From Volvox africanus (Eukaryota > Chlorophyta > Chlorophyceae > Chlamydomonadales > Volvocaceae), in the NCBI GenBank assembly GCA_030268105.1, contig BSDZ01000094.1:4374501-4438500 (forward strand): a stretch of 64,000 nucleotides of DNA, written 5' to 3'. Each line of letters begins with the position of its first letter. The first letter of the stretch is position 1. The translations under genes and the position numbers were made by a program. Below are positions 30,493 through 43,386 of this stretch, one piece after another. The notes under the pieces were generated by a model that saw only the letters and a program-made list of their open reading frames with translations, had not been told where the DNA came from and searched no databases.

Positions 30493-30895
30493 ACACTGGT
30501 GATTCCCTGGCCATGCTTGATCTCATTCTCAGTAGTAGTATCTCTGTAGTATCTCTGTTCTGGCCCTCAACATGCATTCTGGCCCCCCGGCTCCACATAC
30601 AGACTGCAACTTGTGCAACCGTCCATGCATGGGCCTCGCATAAAAATACCTTGCTTGAGTGCACAAGCTCATGACCATCTTCAGGCTGTTGTGAGCCATC
30701 ATCAGCAGTGGTTTCTCTGCTGCGCTGCCATGTGCGCCTAAGGCGCTTGTGCTGCAAAGGTGGGGACACGAAGAGCTGGACGGGTCATGGACGGAGCCAA
30801 AGGTTCCGAGGTGGGGTTGGCTAGGGATAGGTCGGTCGTTGTGGCCCTCCCTTGGCGGCAGTGTGTTGTGCGCCCTCGTCGTCTTCCTCCGATGT

Positions 30896-30969
30896 GGCAC
30901 GATGGTGTAGTCGGTTATCACATCTGTCTTACACACAGGAGGTCCCCAGTTCGATCCTGGGTCGTGTCA
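30896..30969 (+). tRNA. tRNA-Val(UAC), unit 1
   Basis: Cloverleaf with 7-bp acceptor stem, D arm, anticodon stem TCTGT/ACAGG, anticodon TAC at 30930-30932, 5-nt variable loop and T arm CCCAG/CTGGG. Discriminator A with A35 and C36 fits valine identity. It reads GUA codons. Internal A box (from U8) and B box (AGTTCGATCC) are present, CCA is not encoded, and there is no intron. Confidence 0.96.
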
Positions 30970-31582
30970 TATTTTACGCTGGCCGAGGGGCTCAAGCCAC
31001 CGCCTCCTCCACCCACTCGAAAGCCGGAGAGGAAAGGGATTGAACCGCGTGCGTCGTGAGGCTGCCTTCTGGGCCTGTGCACTGGACGAACCTGACAAAC
31101 CTGTCCCTGAAATCAACGGAAGCTGCTGGTGTGGCTTTGTGCAGCATGAGTTGCTTCAGACTTGCTTGCCTCGTCATCATCAAGAACACCGTCAAATTCA
31201 TCAGCCGTGTTGCAGCCGCATGCAGTAGCGAGCCTGCAGCTTCAGTACTTTGACCCTATGCAGCTTGAACCTATCTACATCTCAACATTGGCCTCAACCA
31301 TTCTTGATGTTTCCATGTGTGACGCTGTGACCATGAAGGATGGTCCAGCGCATCCAGGTCAGAATATGATGATGACTGCTAATCACAATGCACTGATTGT
31401 ATTATGTGGAGGTTCAGTTGAGTGTTCTTGGCACAGTTGATGATTGCTGAGGCTGGATGTGCTCCAAAGGCAGGCACATGTAGGTGTCACACACACAGTA
31501 TCGGGCCTGATGCGATATGGCAGCGCTCGGGGGCCCGATGAGGGCGCCACATGAGGCGGCCACATGGTCGTTCCTTGGAGAG
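30970..31582. other. Spacer between UAC and CAC genes (613 bp), unit 1
   Basis: No convincing gene. Short frames here occur on both strands and carry no recognisable motif. The 8-bp inverted repeat ATCGGGCC/GGCCCGAT (31500-31507, 31532-31539) lies 44 bp before the CAC gene. The spacer recurs in all units. Confidence 0.8.
30972..30975 (+). terminator. Pol III terminator of tRNA-Val(UAC), unit 1
   Basis: TTTT, two bases after the tRNA. The same run follows every UAC gene in the array. Confidence 0.8.
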
Positions 31583-31656
31583 GACACGATGGTGTAGTTG
31601 GTTATCACATCTGTCTCACACACAGGAGGTCCCCAGTTCGAACCTGGGTCGTGTCA
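31583..31656 (+). tRNA. tRNA-Val(CAC), unit 1
   Basis: Same fold as the UAC gene, differing in the acceptor (A2:U71 for G2:U71), D loop, T loop and anticodon. CAC at 31617-31619 reads GUG. The B box begins with A52 (AGTTCGAACC) here. Confidence 0.96.
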
Positions 31657-32582
31657 GGATTTTAAAGCTCCACAGGCCCAACGCGCACACCTCTGCACTC
31701 AGATCAACTGCCCTATCAGCTGCCAGGGCACGCAGGCAAAGCAAGACAAGAGAGGGATGAGAAGAGAGGGGCATAATGCTGCTGGGCATGTATGTGTGTA
31801 CTCTACATGAACACCGACAGGTCATCATGATTTCATCATGATACATCCAAACGTCCAACCGCCCACCGACCTGTGTAGTACAAGCAAGCAATATAGGGTG
31901 CCAAGCAGTCTCTGATGACCCCGTAACAAAGCATGCTGTACCTAGATACACTTGTCCCCATGCGGGCTGTGTGGGGGTCCCTATGGAGCTGTGTGGAGCG
32001 CAAAATTAAGATGGGGCAGGTATGAGCATGGCTGGTGTGAGACAAGTGGATTGTTCATTGTATGGTGGACACTGCCCATCCCAATTTTCACATCTCATCC
32101 CAACACATCCCATCTGTCTGCAGCACTGCTGGCCACACGCACACCAGCAAGCACCTTTGGATGGGCCAATTCAGGAGATACACTGGTGATTCCCTGGCCA
32201 TGCTTGATCTCATTCTCAGTAGTAGTATCTCTGTAGTATCTCTGTTCTGGCCCTCAACATGCATTCTGGCCCCCCGGCTCCACATACAGACTGCAACTTG
32301 TGCAACCGTCCATGCATGGGCCTCGCATAAAAATACCTTGCTTGAGTGCACAAGCTCATGACCATCTTCAGGCTGTTGTGAGCCATCATCAGCAGTGGTT
32401 TCTCTGCTGCGCTGCCATGTGCGCCTAAGGCGCTTGTGCTGCAAAGGTGGGGACACGAAGAGCTGGACGGGTCATGGACGGAGCCAAAGGTTCCGAGGTG
32501 GGGTTGGCTAGGGATAGGTCGGTCGTTGTGGCCCTCCCTTGGCGGCAGTGTGTTGTGCGCCCTCGTCGTCTTCCTCCGATGT
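31657..32582. other. Spacer between CAC gene and next UAC gene (926 bp)
   Basis: No gene recognised. Contains the site where F is inserted in the first unit (equivalent to 32175), a short GCGCCTAAGGCGC hairpin about 150 bp before the next UAC gene, and short open frames on both strands that I regard as chance. It recurs in all units. Confidence 0.8.
31660..31663 (+). terminator. Pol III terminator of tRNA-Val(CAC), unit 1
   Basis: TTTT beginning four bases after the discriminator base, repeated after every CAC gene. Confidence 0.8.
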
Positions 32583-32655
32583 GGCACGTGGTGTAGTCGG
32601 TTATCACATCTGTCTTACACACAGGAGGTCCCCAGTTCGATCCTGGGTCGTGTCA
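32583..32655 (+). tRNA. tRNA-Val(UAC) with one-base deletion, unit 2
   Basis: 73 nt. One base is missing after GGCACG, so either A7 (acceptor pair 7:66) or U8 is lost. The anticodon is at 32616-32618 and the rest is unchanged. Probably misfolded or poorly processed. Confidence 0.9.
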
Positions 32656-33268
32656 TATTTTACGCTGGCCGAGGGGCTCAAGCCACCGCCTCCTCCACCC
32701 ACTCGAAAGCCGGAGAGGAAAGGGATTGAACCGCGTGCGTCGTGAGGCTGCCTTCTGGGCCTGTGCACTGGACGAACCTGACAAACCTGTCCCTGAAATC
32801 AACGGAAGCTGCTGGTGTGGCTTTGTGCAGCATGAGTTGCTTCAGACTTGCTTGCCTCGTCATCATCAAGAACACCGTCAAATTCATCAGCCGTGTTGCA
32901 GCCGCATGCAGTAGCGAGCCTGCAGCTTCAGTACTTTGACCCTATGCAGCTTGAACCTATCTACATCTCAACATTGGCCTCAACCATTCTTGATGTTTCC
33001 ATGTGTGACGCTGTGACCATGAAGGATGGTCCAGCGCATCCAGGTCAGAATATGATGATGACTGCTAATCACAATGCACTGATTGTATTATGTGGAGGTT
33101 CAGTTGAGTGTTCTTGGCACAGTTGATGATTGCTGAGGCTGGATGTGCTCCAAAGGCAGGCACATGTAGGTGTCACACACACAGTATCGGGCCTGATGCG
33201 ATATGGCAGCGCTCGGGGGCCCGATGAGGGCGCCACATGAGGCGGCCACATGGTCGTTCCTTGGAGAG

Positions 33269-33342
33269 GACACGATGGTGTAGTTGGTTATCACATCTGT
33301 CTCACACACAGGAGGTCCCCAGTTCGAACCTGGGTCGTGTTA
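33269..33342 (+). tRNA. tRNA-Val(CAC), unit 2, C72 to T
   Basis: T at 33341 turns the terminal acceptor pair G1:C72 into G1:U72. Anticodon at 33303-33305. Confidence 0.94.
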
Positions 33343-34268
33343 GGATTTTAAAGCTCCACAGGCCCAACGCGCACACCTCTGCACTCAGATCAACTGCCCT
33401 ATCAGCTGCCAGGGCACGCAGGCAAAGCAAGACAAGAGAGGGATGAGAAGAGAGGGGCATAATGCTGCTGGGCATGTATGTGTGTACTCTACATGAACAC
33501 CGACAGGTCATCATGATTTCATCATGATACATCCAAACGTCCAACCGCCCACCGACCTGTGTAGTACAAGCAAGCAATATAGGGTGCCAAGCAGTCTCTG
33601 ATGACCCCGTAACAAAGCATGCTGTACCTAGATACACTTGTCCCCATGCGGGCTGTGTGGGGGTCCCTATGGAGCTGTGTGGAGCGCAAAATTAAGATGG
33701 GGCAGGTATGAGCATGGCTGGTGTGAGACAAGTGGATTGTTCATTGTATGGTGGACACTGCCCATCCCAATTTTCACATCTCATCCCAACACATCCCATC
33801 TGTCTGCAGCACTGCTGGCCACACGCACACCAGCAAGCACCTTTGGATGGGCCAATTCAGGAGATACACTGGTGATTCCCTGGCCATGCTTGATCTCATT
33901 CTCAGTAGTAGTATCTCTGTAGTATCTCTGTTCTGGCCCTCAACATGCATTCTGGCCCCCCGGCTCCACATACAGACTGCAACTTGTGCAACCGTCCATG
34001 CATGGGCCTCGCATAAAAATACCTTGCTTGAGTGCACAAGCTCATGACCATCTTCAGGCTGTTGTGAGCCATCATCAGCAGTGGTTTCTCTGCTGCGCTG
34101 CCATGTGCGCCTAAGGCGCTTGTGCTGCAAAGGTGGGGACACGAAGAGCTGGACGGGTCATGGACGGAGCCAAAGGTTCCGAGGTGGGGTTGGCTAGGGA
34201 TAGGTCGGTCGTTGTGGCCCTCCCTTGGCGGCAGTGTGTTGTGCGCCCTCGTCGTCTTCCTCCGATGT

Positions 34269-34342
34269 GGCACGATGGTGTAGTCGGTTATCACATCTGT
34301 CTTACACACAGGAGGTCCCCAGTTCGATCCTGGGTCGTGTCA
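34269..34342 (+). tRNA. tRNA-Val(UAC), unit 3
   Basis: Intact, as unit 1. Anticodon 34303-34305. Confidence 0.96.
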
Positions 34343-34955
34343 TATTTTACGCTGGCCGAGGGGCTCAAGCCACCGCCTCCTCCACCCACTCGAAAGCCGG
34401 AGAGGAAAGGGATTGAACCGCGTGCGTCGTGAGGCTGCCTTCTGGGCCTGTGCACTGGACGAACCTGACAAACCTGTCCCTGAAATCAACGGAAGCTGCT
34501 GGTGTGGCTTTGTGCAGCATGAGTTGCTTCAGACTTGCTTGCCTCGTCATCATCAAGAACACCGTCAAATTCATCAGCCGTGTTGCAGCCGCATGCAGTA
34601 GCGAGCCTGCAGCTTCAGTACTTTGACCCTATGCAGCTTGAACCTATCTACATCTCAACATTGGCCTCAACCATTCTTGATGTTTCCATGTGTGACGCTG
34701 TGACCATGAAGGATGGTCCAGCGCATCCAGGTCAGAATATGATGATGACTGCTAATCACAATGCACTGATTGTATTATGTGGAGGTTCAGTTGAGTGTTC
34801 TTGGCACAGTTGATGATTGCTGAGGCTGGATGTGCTCCAAAGGCAGGCACATGTAGGTGTCACACACACAGTATCGGGCCTGATGCGATATGGCAGCGCT
34901 CGGGGGCCCGATGAGGGCGCCACATGAGGCGGTCACATGGTCGTTCCTTGGAGAG

Positions 34956-35029
34956 GACACGATGGTGTAGTTGGTTATCACATCTGTCTCACACACAGGA
35001 GGTCCCCAGTTCGAACCTGGGTCGTGTCA
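34956..35029 (+). tRNA. tRNA-Val(CAC), unit 3
   Basis: As unit 1. Anticodon 34990-34992. The unit has a private T at 34933, 23 bp upstream. Confidence 0.96.
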
Positions 35030-35955
35030 GGATTTTAAAGCTCCACAGGCCCAACGCGCACACCTCTGCACTCAGATCAACTGCCCTATCAGCTGCCAGG
35101 GCACGCAGGCAAAGCAAGACAAGAGAGGGATGAGAAGAGAGGGGCATAATGCTGCTGGGCATGTATGTGTGTACTCTACATGAACACCGACAGGTCATCA
35201 TGATTTCATCATGATACATCCAAACGTCCAACCGCCCACCGACCTGTGTAGTACAAGCAAGCAATATAGGGTGCCAAGCAGTCTCTGATGACCCCGTAAC
35301 AAAGCATGCTGTACCTAGATACACTTGTCCCCATGCGGGCTGTGTGGGGGTCCCTATGGAGCTGTGTGGAGCGCAAAATTAAGATGGGGCAGGTATGAGC
35401 ATGGCTGGTGTGAGACAAGTGGATTGTTCATTGTATGGTGGACACTGCCCATCCCAATTTTCACATCTCATCCCAACACATCCCATCTGTCTGCAGCACT
35501 GCTGGCCACACGCACACCAGCAAGCACCTTTGGATGGGCCAATTCAGGAGATACACTGGTGATTCCCTGGCCATGCTTGATCTCATTCTCAGTAGTAGTA
35601 TCTCTGTAGTATCTCTGTTCTGGCCCTCAACATGCATTCTGGCCCCCCGGCTCCACATACAGACTGCAACTTGTGCAACCGTCCATGCATGGGCCTCGCA
35701 TAAAAATACCTTGCTTGAGTGCACAAGCTCATGACCATCTTCAGGCTGTTGTGAGCCATCATCAGCAGTGGTTTCTCTGCTGCGCTGCCATGTGCGCCTA
35801 AGGCGCTTGTGCTGCAAAGGTGGGGACACGAAGAGCTGGACGGGTCATGGACGGAGCCAAAGGTTCCGAGGTGGGGTTGGCTAGGGATAGGTCGGTCGTT
35901 GTGGCCCTCCCTTGGCGGCAGTGTGTTGTGCGCCCTCGTCGTCTTCCTCCGATGT

Positions 35956-36029
35956 GGCACGATGGTGTAGTCGGTTATCACATCTGTCTTACACACAGGA
36001 GGTCCCCAGTTCGATCCTGGGTCGTGTCA
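35956..36029 (+). tRNA. tRNA-Val(UAC), unit 4
   Basis: Intact. Anticodon 35990-35992. Confidence 0.96.
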
Positions 36030-36642
36030 TATTTTACGCTGGCCGAGGGGCTCAAGCCACCGCCTCCTCCACCCACTCGAAAGCCGGAGAGGAAAGGGAT
36101 TGAACCGCGTGCGTCGTGAGGCTGCCTTCTGGGCCTGTGCACTGGACGAACCTGACAAACCTGTCCCTGAAATCAACGGAAGCTGCTGGTGTGGCTTTGT
36201 GCAGCATGAGTTGCTTCAGACTTGCTTGCCTCGTCATCATCAAGAACACCGTCAAATTCATCAGCCGTGTTGCAGCCGCATGCAGTAGCGAGCCTGCAGC
36301 TTCAGTACTTTGACCCTATGCAGCTTGAACCTATCTACATCTCAACATTGGCCTCAACCATTCTTGATGTTTCCATGTGTGACGCTGTGACCATGAAGGA
36401 TGGTCCAGCGCATCCAGGTCAGAATATGATGATGACTGCTAATCACAATGCACTGATTGTATTATGTGGAGGTTCAGTTGAGTGTTCTTGGCACAGTTGA
36501 TGATTGCTGAGGCTGGATGTGCTCCAAAGGCAGGCACATGTAGGTGTCACACACACAGTATCGGGCCTGATGCGATATGGCAGCGCTCGGGGGCCCGATG
36601 AGGGCGCCACATGAGGCGGCCACATGGTCGTTCCTTGGAGAG

Positions 36643-36716
36643 GACACGATGGTGTAGTTGGTTATCACATCTGTCTCACACACAGGAGGTCCCCAGTTCG
36701 AACCTGGGTCGTGTCA
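36643..36716 (+). tRNA. tRNA-Val(CAC), unit 4
   Basis: As unit 1. Anticodon 36677-36679. Confidence 0.96.
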
Positions 36717-37642
36717 GGATTTTAAAGCTCCACAGGCCCAACGCGCACACCTCTGCACTCAGATCAACTGCCCTATCAGCTGCCAGGGCACGCAGGCAAA
36801 GCAAGACAAGAGAGGGATGAGAAGAGAGGGGCATAATGCTGCTGGGCATGTATGTGTGTACTCTACATGAACACCGACAGGTCATCATGATTTCATCATG
36901 ATACATCCAAACGTCCAACCGCCCACCGACCTGTGTAGTACAAGCAAGCAATATAGGGTGCCAAGCAGTCTCTGATGACCCCGTAACAAAGCATGCTGTA
37001 CCTAGATACACTTGTCCCCATGCGGGCTGTGTGGGGGTCCCTATGGAGCTGTGTGGAGCGCAAAATTAAGATGGGGCAGGTATGAGCATGGCTGGTGTGA
37101 GACAAGTGGATTGTTCATTGTATGGTGGACACTGCCCATCCCAATTTTCACATCTCATCCCAACACATCCCATCTGTCTGCAGCACTGCTGGCCACACGC
37201 ACACCAGCAAGCACCTTTGGATGGGCCAATTCAGGAGATACACTGGTGATTCCCTGGCCATGCTTGATCTCATTCTCAGTAGTAGTATCTCTGTAGTATC
37301 TCTGTTCTGGCCCTCAACATGCATTCTGGCCCCCCGGCTCCACATACAGACTGCAACTTGTGCAACCGTCCATGCATGGGCCTCGCATAAAAATACCTTG
37401 CTTGAGTGCACAAGCTCATGACCATCTTCAGGCTGTTGTGAGCCATCATCAGCAGTGGTTTCTCTGCTGCGCTGCCATGTGCGCCTAAGGCGCTTGTGCT
37501 GCAAAGGTGGGGACACGAAGAGCTGGACGGGTCATGGACGGAGCCAAAGGTTCCGAGGTGGGGTTGGCTAGGGATAGGTCGGTCGTTGTGGCCCTCCCTT
37601 GGCGGCAGTGTGTTGTGCGCCCTCGTCGTCTTCCTCCGATGT

Positions 37643-37715
37643 GGCACGTGGTGTAGTCGGTTATCACATCTGTCTTACACACAGGAGGTCCCCAGTTCGA
37701 TCCTGGGTCGTGTCA
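37643..37715 (+). tRNA. tRNA-Val(UAC) with one-base deletion, unit 5
   Basis: Same deletion as unit 2. Anticodon 37676-37678. First of five consecutive deleted copies. Confidence 0.9.
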
Positions 37716-38328
37716 TATTTTACGCTGGCCGAGGGGCTCAAGCCACCGCCTCCTCCACCCACTCGAAAGCCGGAGAGGAAAGGGATTGAACCGCGTGCGT
37801 CGTGAGGCTGCCTTCTGGGCCTGTGCACTGGACGAACCTGACAAACCTGTCCCTGAAATCAACGGAAGCTGCTGGTGTGGCTTTGTGCAGCATGAGTTGC
37901 TTCAGACTTGCTTGCCTCGTCATCATCAAGAACACCGTCAAATTCATCAGCCGTGTTGCAGCCGCATGCAGTAGCGAGCCTGCAGCTTCAGTACTTTGAC
38001 CCTATGCAGCTTGAACCTATCTACATCTCAACATTGGCCTCAACCATTCTTGATGTTTCCATGTGTGACGCTGTGACCATGAAGGATGGTCCAGCGCATC
38101 CAGGTCAGAATATGATGATGACTGCTAATCACAATGCACTGATTGTATTATGTGGAGGTTCAGTTGAGTGTTCTTGGCACAGTTGATGATTGCTGAGGCT
38201 GGATGTGCTCCAAAGGCAGGCACATGTAGGTGTCACACACACAGTATCGGGCCTGATGCGATATGGCAGCGCTCGGGGGCCCGATGAGGGCGCCACATGA
38301 GGCGGCCACATGGTCGTTCCTTGGAGAG

Positions 38329-38402
38329 GACACGATGGTGTAGTTGGTTATCACATCTGTCTCACACACAGGAGGTCCCCAGTTCGAACCTGGGTCGTGT
38401 TA
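38329..38402 (+). tRNA. tRNA-Val(CAC), unit 5, C72 to T
   Basis: T at 38401, as in unit 2. Anticodon 38363-38365. Confidence 0.94.
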
Positions 38403-39328
38403 GGATTTTAAAGCTCCACAGGCCCAACGCGCACACCTCTGCACTCAGATCAACTGCCCTATCAGCTGCCAGGGCACGCAGGCAAAGCAAGACAAGAGAG
38501 GGATGAGAAGAGAGGGGCATAATGCTGCTGGGCATGTATGTGTGTACTCTACATGAACACCGACAGGTCATCATGATTTCATCATGATACATCCAAACGT
38601 CCAACCGCCCACCGACCTGTGTAGTACAAGCAAGCAATATAGGGTGCCAAGCAGTCTCTGATGACCCCGTAACAAAGCATGCTGTACCTAGATACACTTG
38701 TCCCCATGCGGGCTGTGTGGGGGTCCCTATGGAGCTGTGTGGAGCGCAAAATTAAGATGGGGCAGGTATGAGCATGGCTGGTGTGAGACAAGTGGATTGT
38801 TCATTGTATGGTGGACACTGCCCATCCCAATTTTCACATCTCATCCCAACACATCCCATCTGTCTGCAGCACTGCTGGCCACACGCACACCAGCAAGCAC
38901 CTTTGGATGGGCCAATTCAGGAGATACACTGGTGATTCCCTGGCCATGCTTGATCTCATTCTCAGTAGTAGTATCTCTGTAGTATCTCTGTTCTGGCCCT
39001 CAACATGCATTCTGGCCCCCCGGCTCCACATACAGACTGCAACTTGTGCAACCGTCCATGCATGGGCCTCGCATAAAAATACCTTGCTTGAGTGCACAAG
39101 CTCATGACCATCTTCAGGCTGTTGTGAGCCATCATCAGCAGTGGTTTCTCTGCTGCGCTGCCATGTGCGCCTAAGGCGCTTGTGCTGCAAAGGTGGGGAC
39201 ACGAAGAGCTGGACGGGTCATGGACGGAGCCAAAGGTTCCGAGGTGGGGTTGGCTAGGGATAGGTCGGTCGTTGTGGCCCTCCCTTGGCGGCAGTGTGTT
39301 GTGCGCCCTCGTCGTCTTCCTCCGATGT

Positions 39329-39401
39329 GGCACGTGGTGTAGTCGGTTATCACATCTGTCTTACACACAGGAGGTCCCCAGTTCGATCCTGGGTCGTGTC
39401 A
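39329..39401 (+). tRNA. tRNA-Val(UAC) with one-base deletion, unit 6
   Basis: Deleted copy. Anticodon 39362-39364. Confidence 0.9.
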
Positions 39402-40014
39402 TATTTTACGCTGGCCGAGGGGCTCAAGCCACCGCCTCCTCCACCCACTCGAAAGCCGGAGAGGAAAGGGATTGAACCGCGTGCGTCGTGAGGCTGCCTT
39501 CTGGGCCTGTGCACTGGACGAACCTGACAAACCTGTCCCTGAAATCAACGGAAGCTGCTGGTGTGGCTTTGTGCAGCATGAGTTGCTTCAGACTTGCTTG
39601 CCTCGTCATCATCAAGAACACCGTCAAATTCATCAGCCGTGTTGCAGCCGCATGCAGTAGCGAGCCTGCAGCTTCAGTACTTTGACCCTATGCAGCTTGA
39701 ACCTATCTACATCTCAACATTGGCCTCAACCATTCTTGATGTTTCCATGTGTGACGCTGTGACCATGAAGGATGGTCCAGCGCATCCAGGTCAGAATATG
39801 ATGATGACTGCTAATCACAATGCACTGATTGTATTATGTGGAGGTTCAGTTGAGTGTTCTTGGCACAGTTGATGATTGCTGAGGCTGGATGTGCTCCAAA
39901 GGCAGGCACATGTAGGTGTCACACACACAGTATCGGGCCTGATGCGATATGGCAGCGCTCGGGGGCCCGATGAGGGCGCCACATGAGGCGGCCACATGGT
40001 CGTTCCTTGGAGAG

Positions 40015-40088
40015 GACACGATGGTGTAGTTGGTTATCACATCTGTCTCACACACAGGAGGTCCCCAGTTCGAACCTGGGTCGTGTCA
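40015..40088 (+). tRNA. tRNA-Val(CAC), unit 6
   Basis: Normal C72 although its UAC partner is deleted. Anticodon 40049-40051. Confidence 0.96.
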
Positions 40089-41014
40089 GGATTTTAAAGC
40101 TCCACAGGCCCAACGCGCACACCTCTGCACTCAGATCAACTGCCCTATCAGCTGCCAGGGCACGCAGGCAAAGCAAGACAAGAGAGGGATGAGAAGAGAG
40201 GGGCATAATGCTGCTGGGCATGTATGTGTGTACTCTACATGAACACCGACAGGTCATCATGATTTCATCATGATACATCCAAACGTCCAACCGCCCACCG
40301 ACCTGTGTAGTACAAGCAAGCAATATAGGGTGCCAAGCAGTCTCTGATGACCCCGTAACAAAGCATGCTGTACCTAGATACACTTGTCCCCATGCGGGCT
40401 GTGTGGGGGTCCCTATGGAGCTGTGTGGAGCGCAAAATTAAGATGGGGCAGGTATGAGCATGGCTGGTGTGAGACAAGTGGATTGTTCATTGTATGGTGG
40501 ACACTGCCCATCCCAATTTTCACATCTCATCCCAACACATCCCATCTGTCTGCAGCACTGCTGGCCACACGCACACCAGCAAGCACCTTTGGATGGGCCA
40601 ATTCAGGAGATACACTGGTGATTCCCTGGCCATGCTTGATCTCATTCTCAGTAGTAGTATCTCTGTAGTATCTCTGTTCTGGCCCTCAACATGCATTCTG
40701 GCCCCCCGGCTCCACATACAGACTGCAACTTGTGCAACCGTCCATGCATGGGCCTCGCATAAAAATACCTTGCTTGAGTGCACAAGCTCATGACCATCTT
40801 CAGGCTGTTGTGAGCCATCATCAGCAGTGGTTTCTCTGCTGCGCTGCCATGTGCGCCTAAGGCGCTTGTGCTGCAAAGGTGGGGACACGAAGAGCTGGAC
40901 GGGTCATGGACGGAGCCAAAGGTTCCGAGGTGGGGTTGGCTAGGGATAGGTCGGTCGTTGTGGCCCTCCCTTGGCGGCAGTGTGTTGTGCGCCCTCGTCG
41001 TCTTCCTCCGATGT

Positions 41015-41087
41015 GGCACGTGGTGTAGTCGGTTATCACATCTGTCTTACACACAGGAGGTCCCCAGTTCGATCCTGGGTCGTGTCA
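41015..41087 (+). tRNA. tRNA-Val(UAC) with one-base deletion, unit 7
   Basis: Deleted copy. Anticodon 41048-41050. Confidence 0.9.
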
Positions 41088-41700
41088 TATTTTACGCTGG
41101 CCGAGGGGCTCAAGCCACCGCCTCCTCCACCCACTCGAAAGCCGGAGAGGAAAGGGATTGAACCGCGTGCGTCGTGAGGCTGCCTTCTGGGCCTGTGCAC
41201 TGGACGAACCTGACAAACCTGTCCCTGAAATCAACGGAAGCTGCTGGTGTGGCTTTGTGCAGCATGAGTTGCTTCAGACTTGCTTGCCTCGTCATCATCA
41301 AGAACACCGTCAAATTCATCAGCCGTGTTGCAGCCGCATGCAGTAGCGAGCCTGCAGCTTCAGTACTTTGACCCTATGCAGCTTGAACCTATCTACATCT
41401 CAACATTGGCCTCAACCATTCTTGATGTTTCCATGTGTGACGCTGTGACCATGAAGGATGGTCCAGCGCATCCAGGTCAGAATATGATGATGACTGCTAA
41501 TCACAATGCACTGATTGTATTATGTGGAGGTTCAGTTGAGTGTTCTTGGCACAGTTGATGATTGCTGAGGCTGGATGTGCTCCAAAGGCAGGCACATGTA
41601 GGTGTCACACACACAGTATCGGGCCTGATGCGATATGGCAGCGCTCGGGGGCCCGATGAGGGCGCCACATGAGGCGGCCACATGGTCGTTCCTTGGAGAG

Positions 41701-41774
41701 GACACGATGGTGTAGTTGGTTATCACATCTGTCTCACACACAGGAGGTCCCCAGTTCGAACCTGGGTCGTGTTA
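41701..41774 (+). tRNA. tRNA-Val(CAC), unit 7, C72 to T
   Basis: T at 41773. Anticodon 41735-41737. Third and last unit with this change. Confidence 0.94.
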
Positions 41775-42700
41775 GGATTTTAAAGCTCCACAGGCCCAAC
41801 GCGCACACCTCTGCACTCAGATCAACTGCCCTATCAGCTGCCAGGGCACGCAGGCAAAGCAAGACAAGAGAGGGATGAGAAGAGAGGGGCATAATGCTGC
41901 TGGGCATGTATGTGTGTACTCTACATGAACACCGACAGGTCATCATGATTTCATCATGATACATCCAAACGTCCAACCGCCCACCGACCTGTGTAGTACA
42001 AGCAAGCAATATAGGGTGCCAAGCAGTCTCTGATGACCCCGTAACAAAGCATGCTGTACCTAGATACACTTGTCCCCATGCGGGCTGTGTGGGGGTCCCT
42101 ATGGAGCTGTGTGGAGCGCAAAATTAAGATGGGGCAGGTATGAGCATGGCTGGTGTGAGACAAGTGGATTGTTCATTGTATGGTGGACACTGCCCATCCC
42201 AATTTTCACATCTCATCCCAACACATCCCATCTGTCTGCAGCACTGCTGGCCACACGCACACCAGCAAGCACCTTTGGATGGGCCAATTCAGGAGATACA
42301 CTGGTGATTCCCTGGCCATGCTTGATCTCATTCTCAGTAGTAGTATCTCTGTAGTATCTCTGTTCTGGCCCTCAACATGCATTCTGGCCCCCCGGCTCCA
42401 CATACAGACTGCAACTTGTGCAACCGTCCATGCATGGGCCTCGCATAAAAATACCTTGCTTGAGTGCACAAGCTCATGACCATCTTCAGGCTGTTGTGAG
42501 CCATCATCAGCAGTGGTTTCTCTGCTGCGCTGCCATGTGCGCCTAAGGCGCTTGTGCTGCAAAGGTGGGGACACGAAGAGCTGGACGGGTCATGGACGGA
42601 GCCAAAGGTTCCGAGGTGGGGTTGGCTAGGGATAGGTCGGTCGTTGTGGCCCTCCCTTGGCGGCAGTGTGTTGTGCGCCCTCGTCGTCTTCCTCCGATGT

Positions 42701-42773
42701 GGCACGTGGTGTAGTCGGTTATCACATCTGTCTTACACACAGGAGGTCCCCAGTTCGATCCTGGGTCGTGTCA
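42701..42773 (+). tRNA. tRNA-Val(UAC) with one-base deletion, unit 8
   Basis: Deleted copy. Anticodon 42734-42736. Confidence 0.9.
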
Positions 42774-43386
42774 TATTTTACGCTGGCCGAGGGGCTCAAG
42801 CCACCGCCTCCTCCACCCACTCGAAAGCCGGAGAGGAAAGGGATTGAACCGCGTGCGTCGTGAGGCTGCCTTCTGGGCCTGTGCACTGGACGAACCTGAC
42901 AAACCTGTCCCTGAAATCAACGGAAGCTGCTGGTGTGGCTTTGTGCAGCATGAGTTGCTTCAGACTTGCTTGCCTCGTCATCATCAAGAACACCGTCAAA
43001 TTCATCAGCCGTGTTGCAGCCGCATGCAGTAGCGAGCCTGCAGCTTCAGTACTTTGACCCTATGCAGCTTGAACCTATCTACATCTCAACATTGGCCTCA
43101 ACCATTCTTGATGTTTCCATGTGTGACGCTGTGACCATGAAGGATGGTCCAGCGCATCCAGGTCAGAATATGATGATGACTGCTAATCACAATGCACTGA
43201 TTGTATTATGTGGAGGTTCAGTTGAGTGTTCTTGGCACAGTTGATGATTGCTGAGGCTGGATGTGCTCCAAAGGCAGGCACATGTAGGTGTCACACACAC
43301 AGTATCGGGCCTGATGCGATATGGCAGCGCTCGGGGGCCGGATGAGGGCGCCACATGAGGCGGCCACATGGTCGTTCCTTGGAGAG

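Noticed and set aside
30529..30936. 135-residue minus-strand ORF, repeated in each array unit with an intact UAC gene
   Set aside because: It begins inside the tRNA-Val(UAC) gene on the opposite strand, and the one-base deletion in six units disrupts its start region. Repetition alone does not make it coding.
29887..30968. Ty3-like integration of F at a tRNA gene
   Set aside because: F ends 408 bp upstream of the nearest tRNA gene, far from the Pol III start site used by Ty3. Proximity is explained by the density of tRNA genes in the array.
31435..31455. C/D-box-like motifs (TGATGA then CTGA) after the middle of the spacer
   Set aside because: The boxes are only a few bases apart, too close for a C/D snoRNA, and there is no closing stem.
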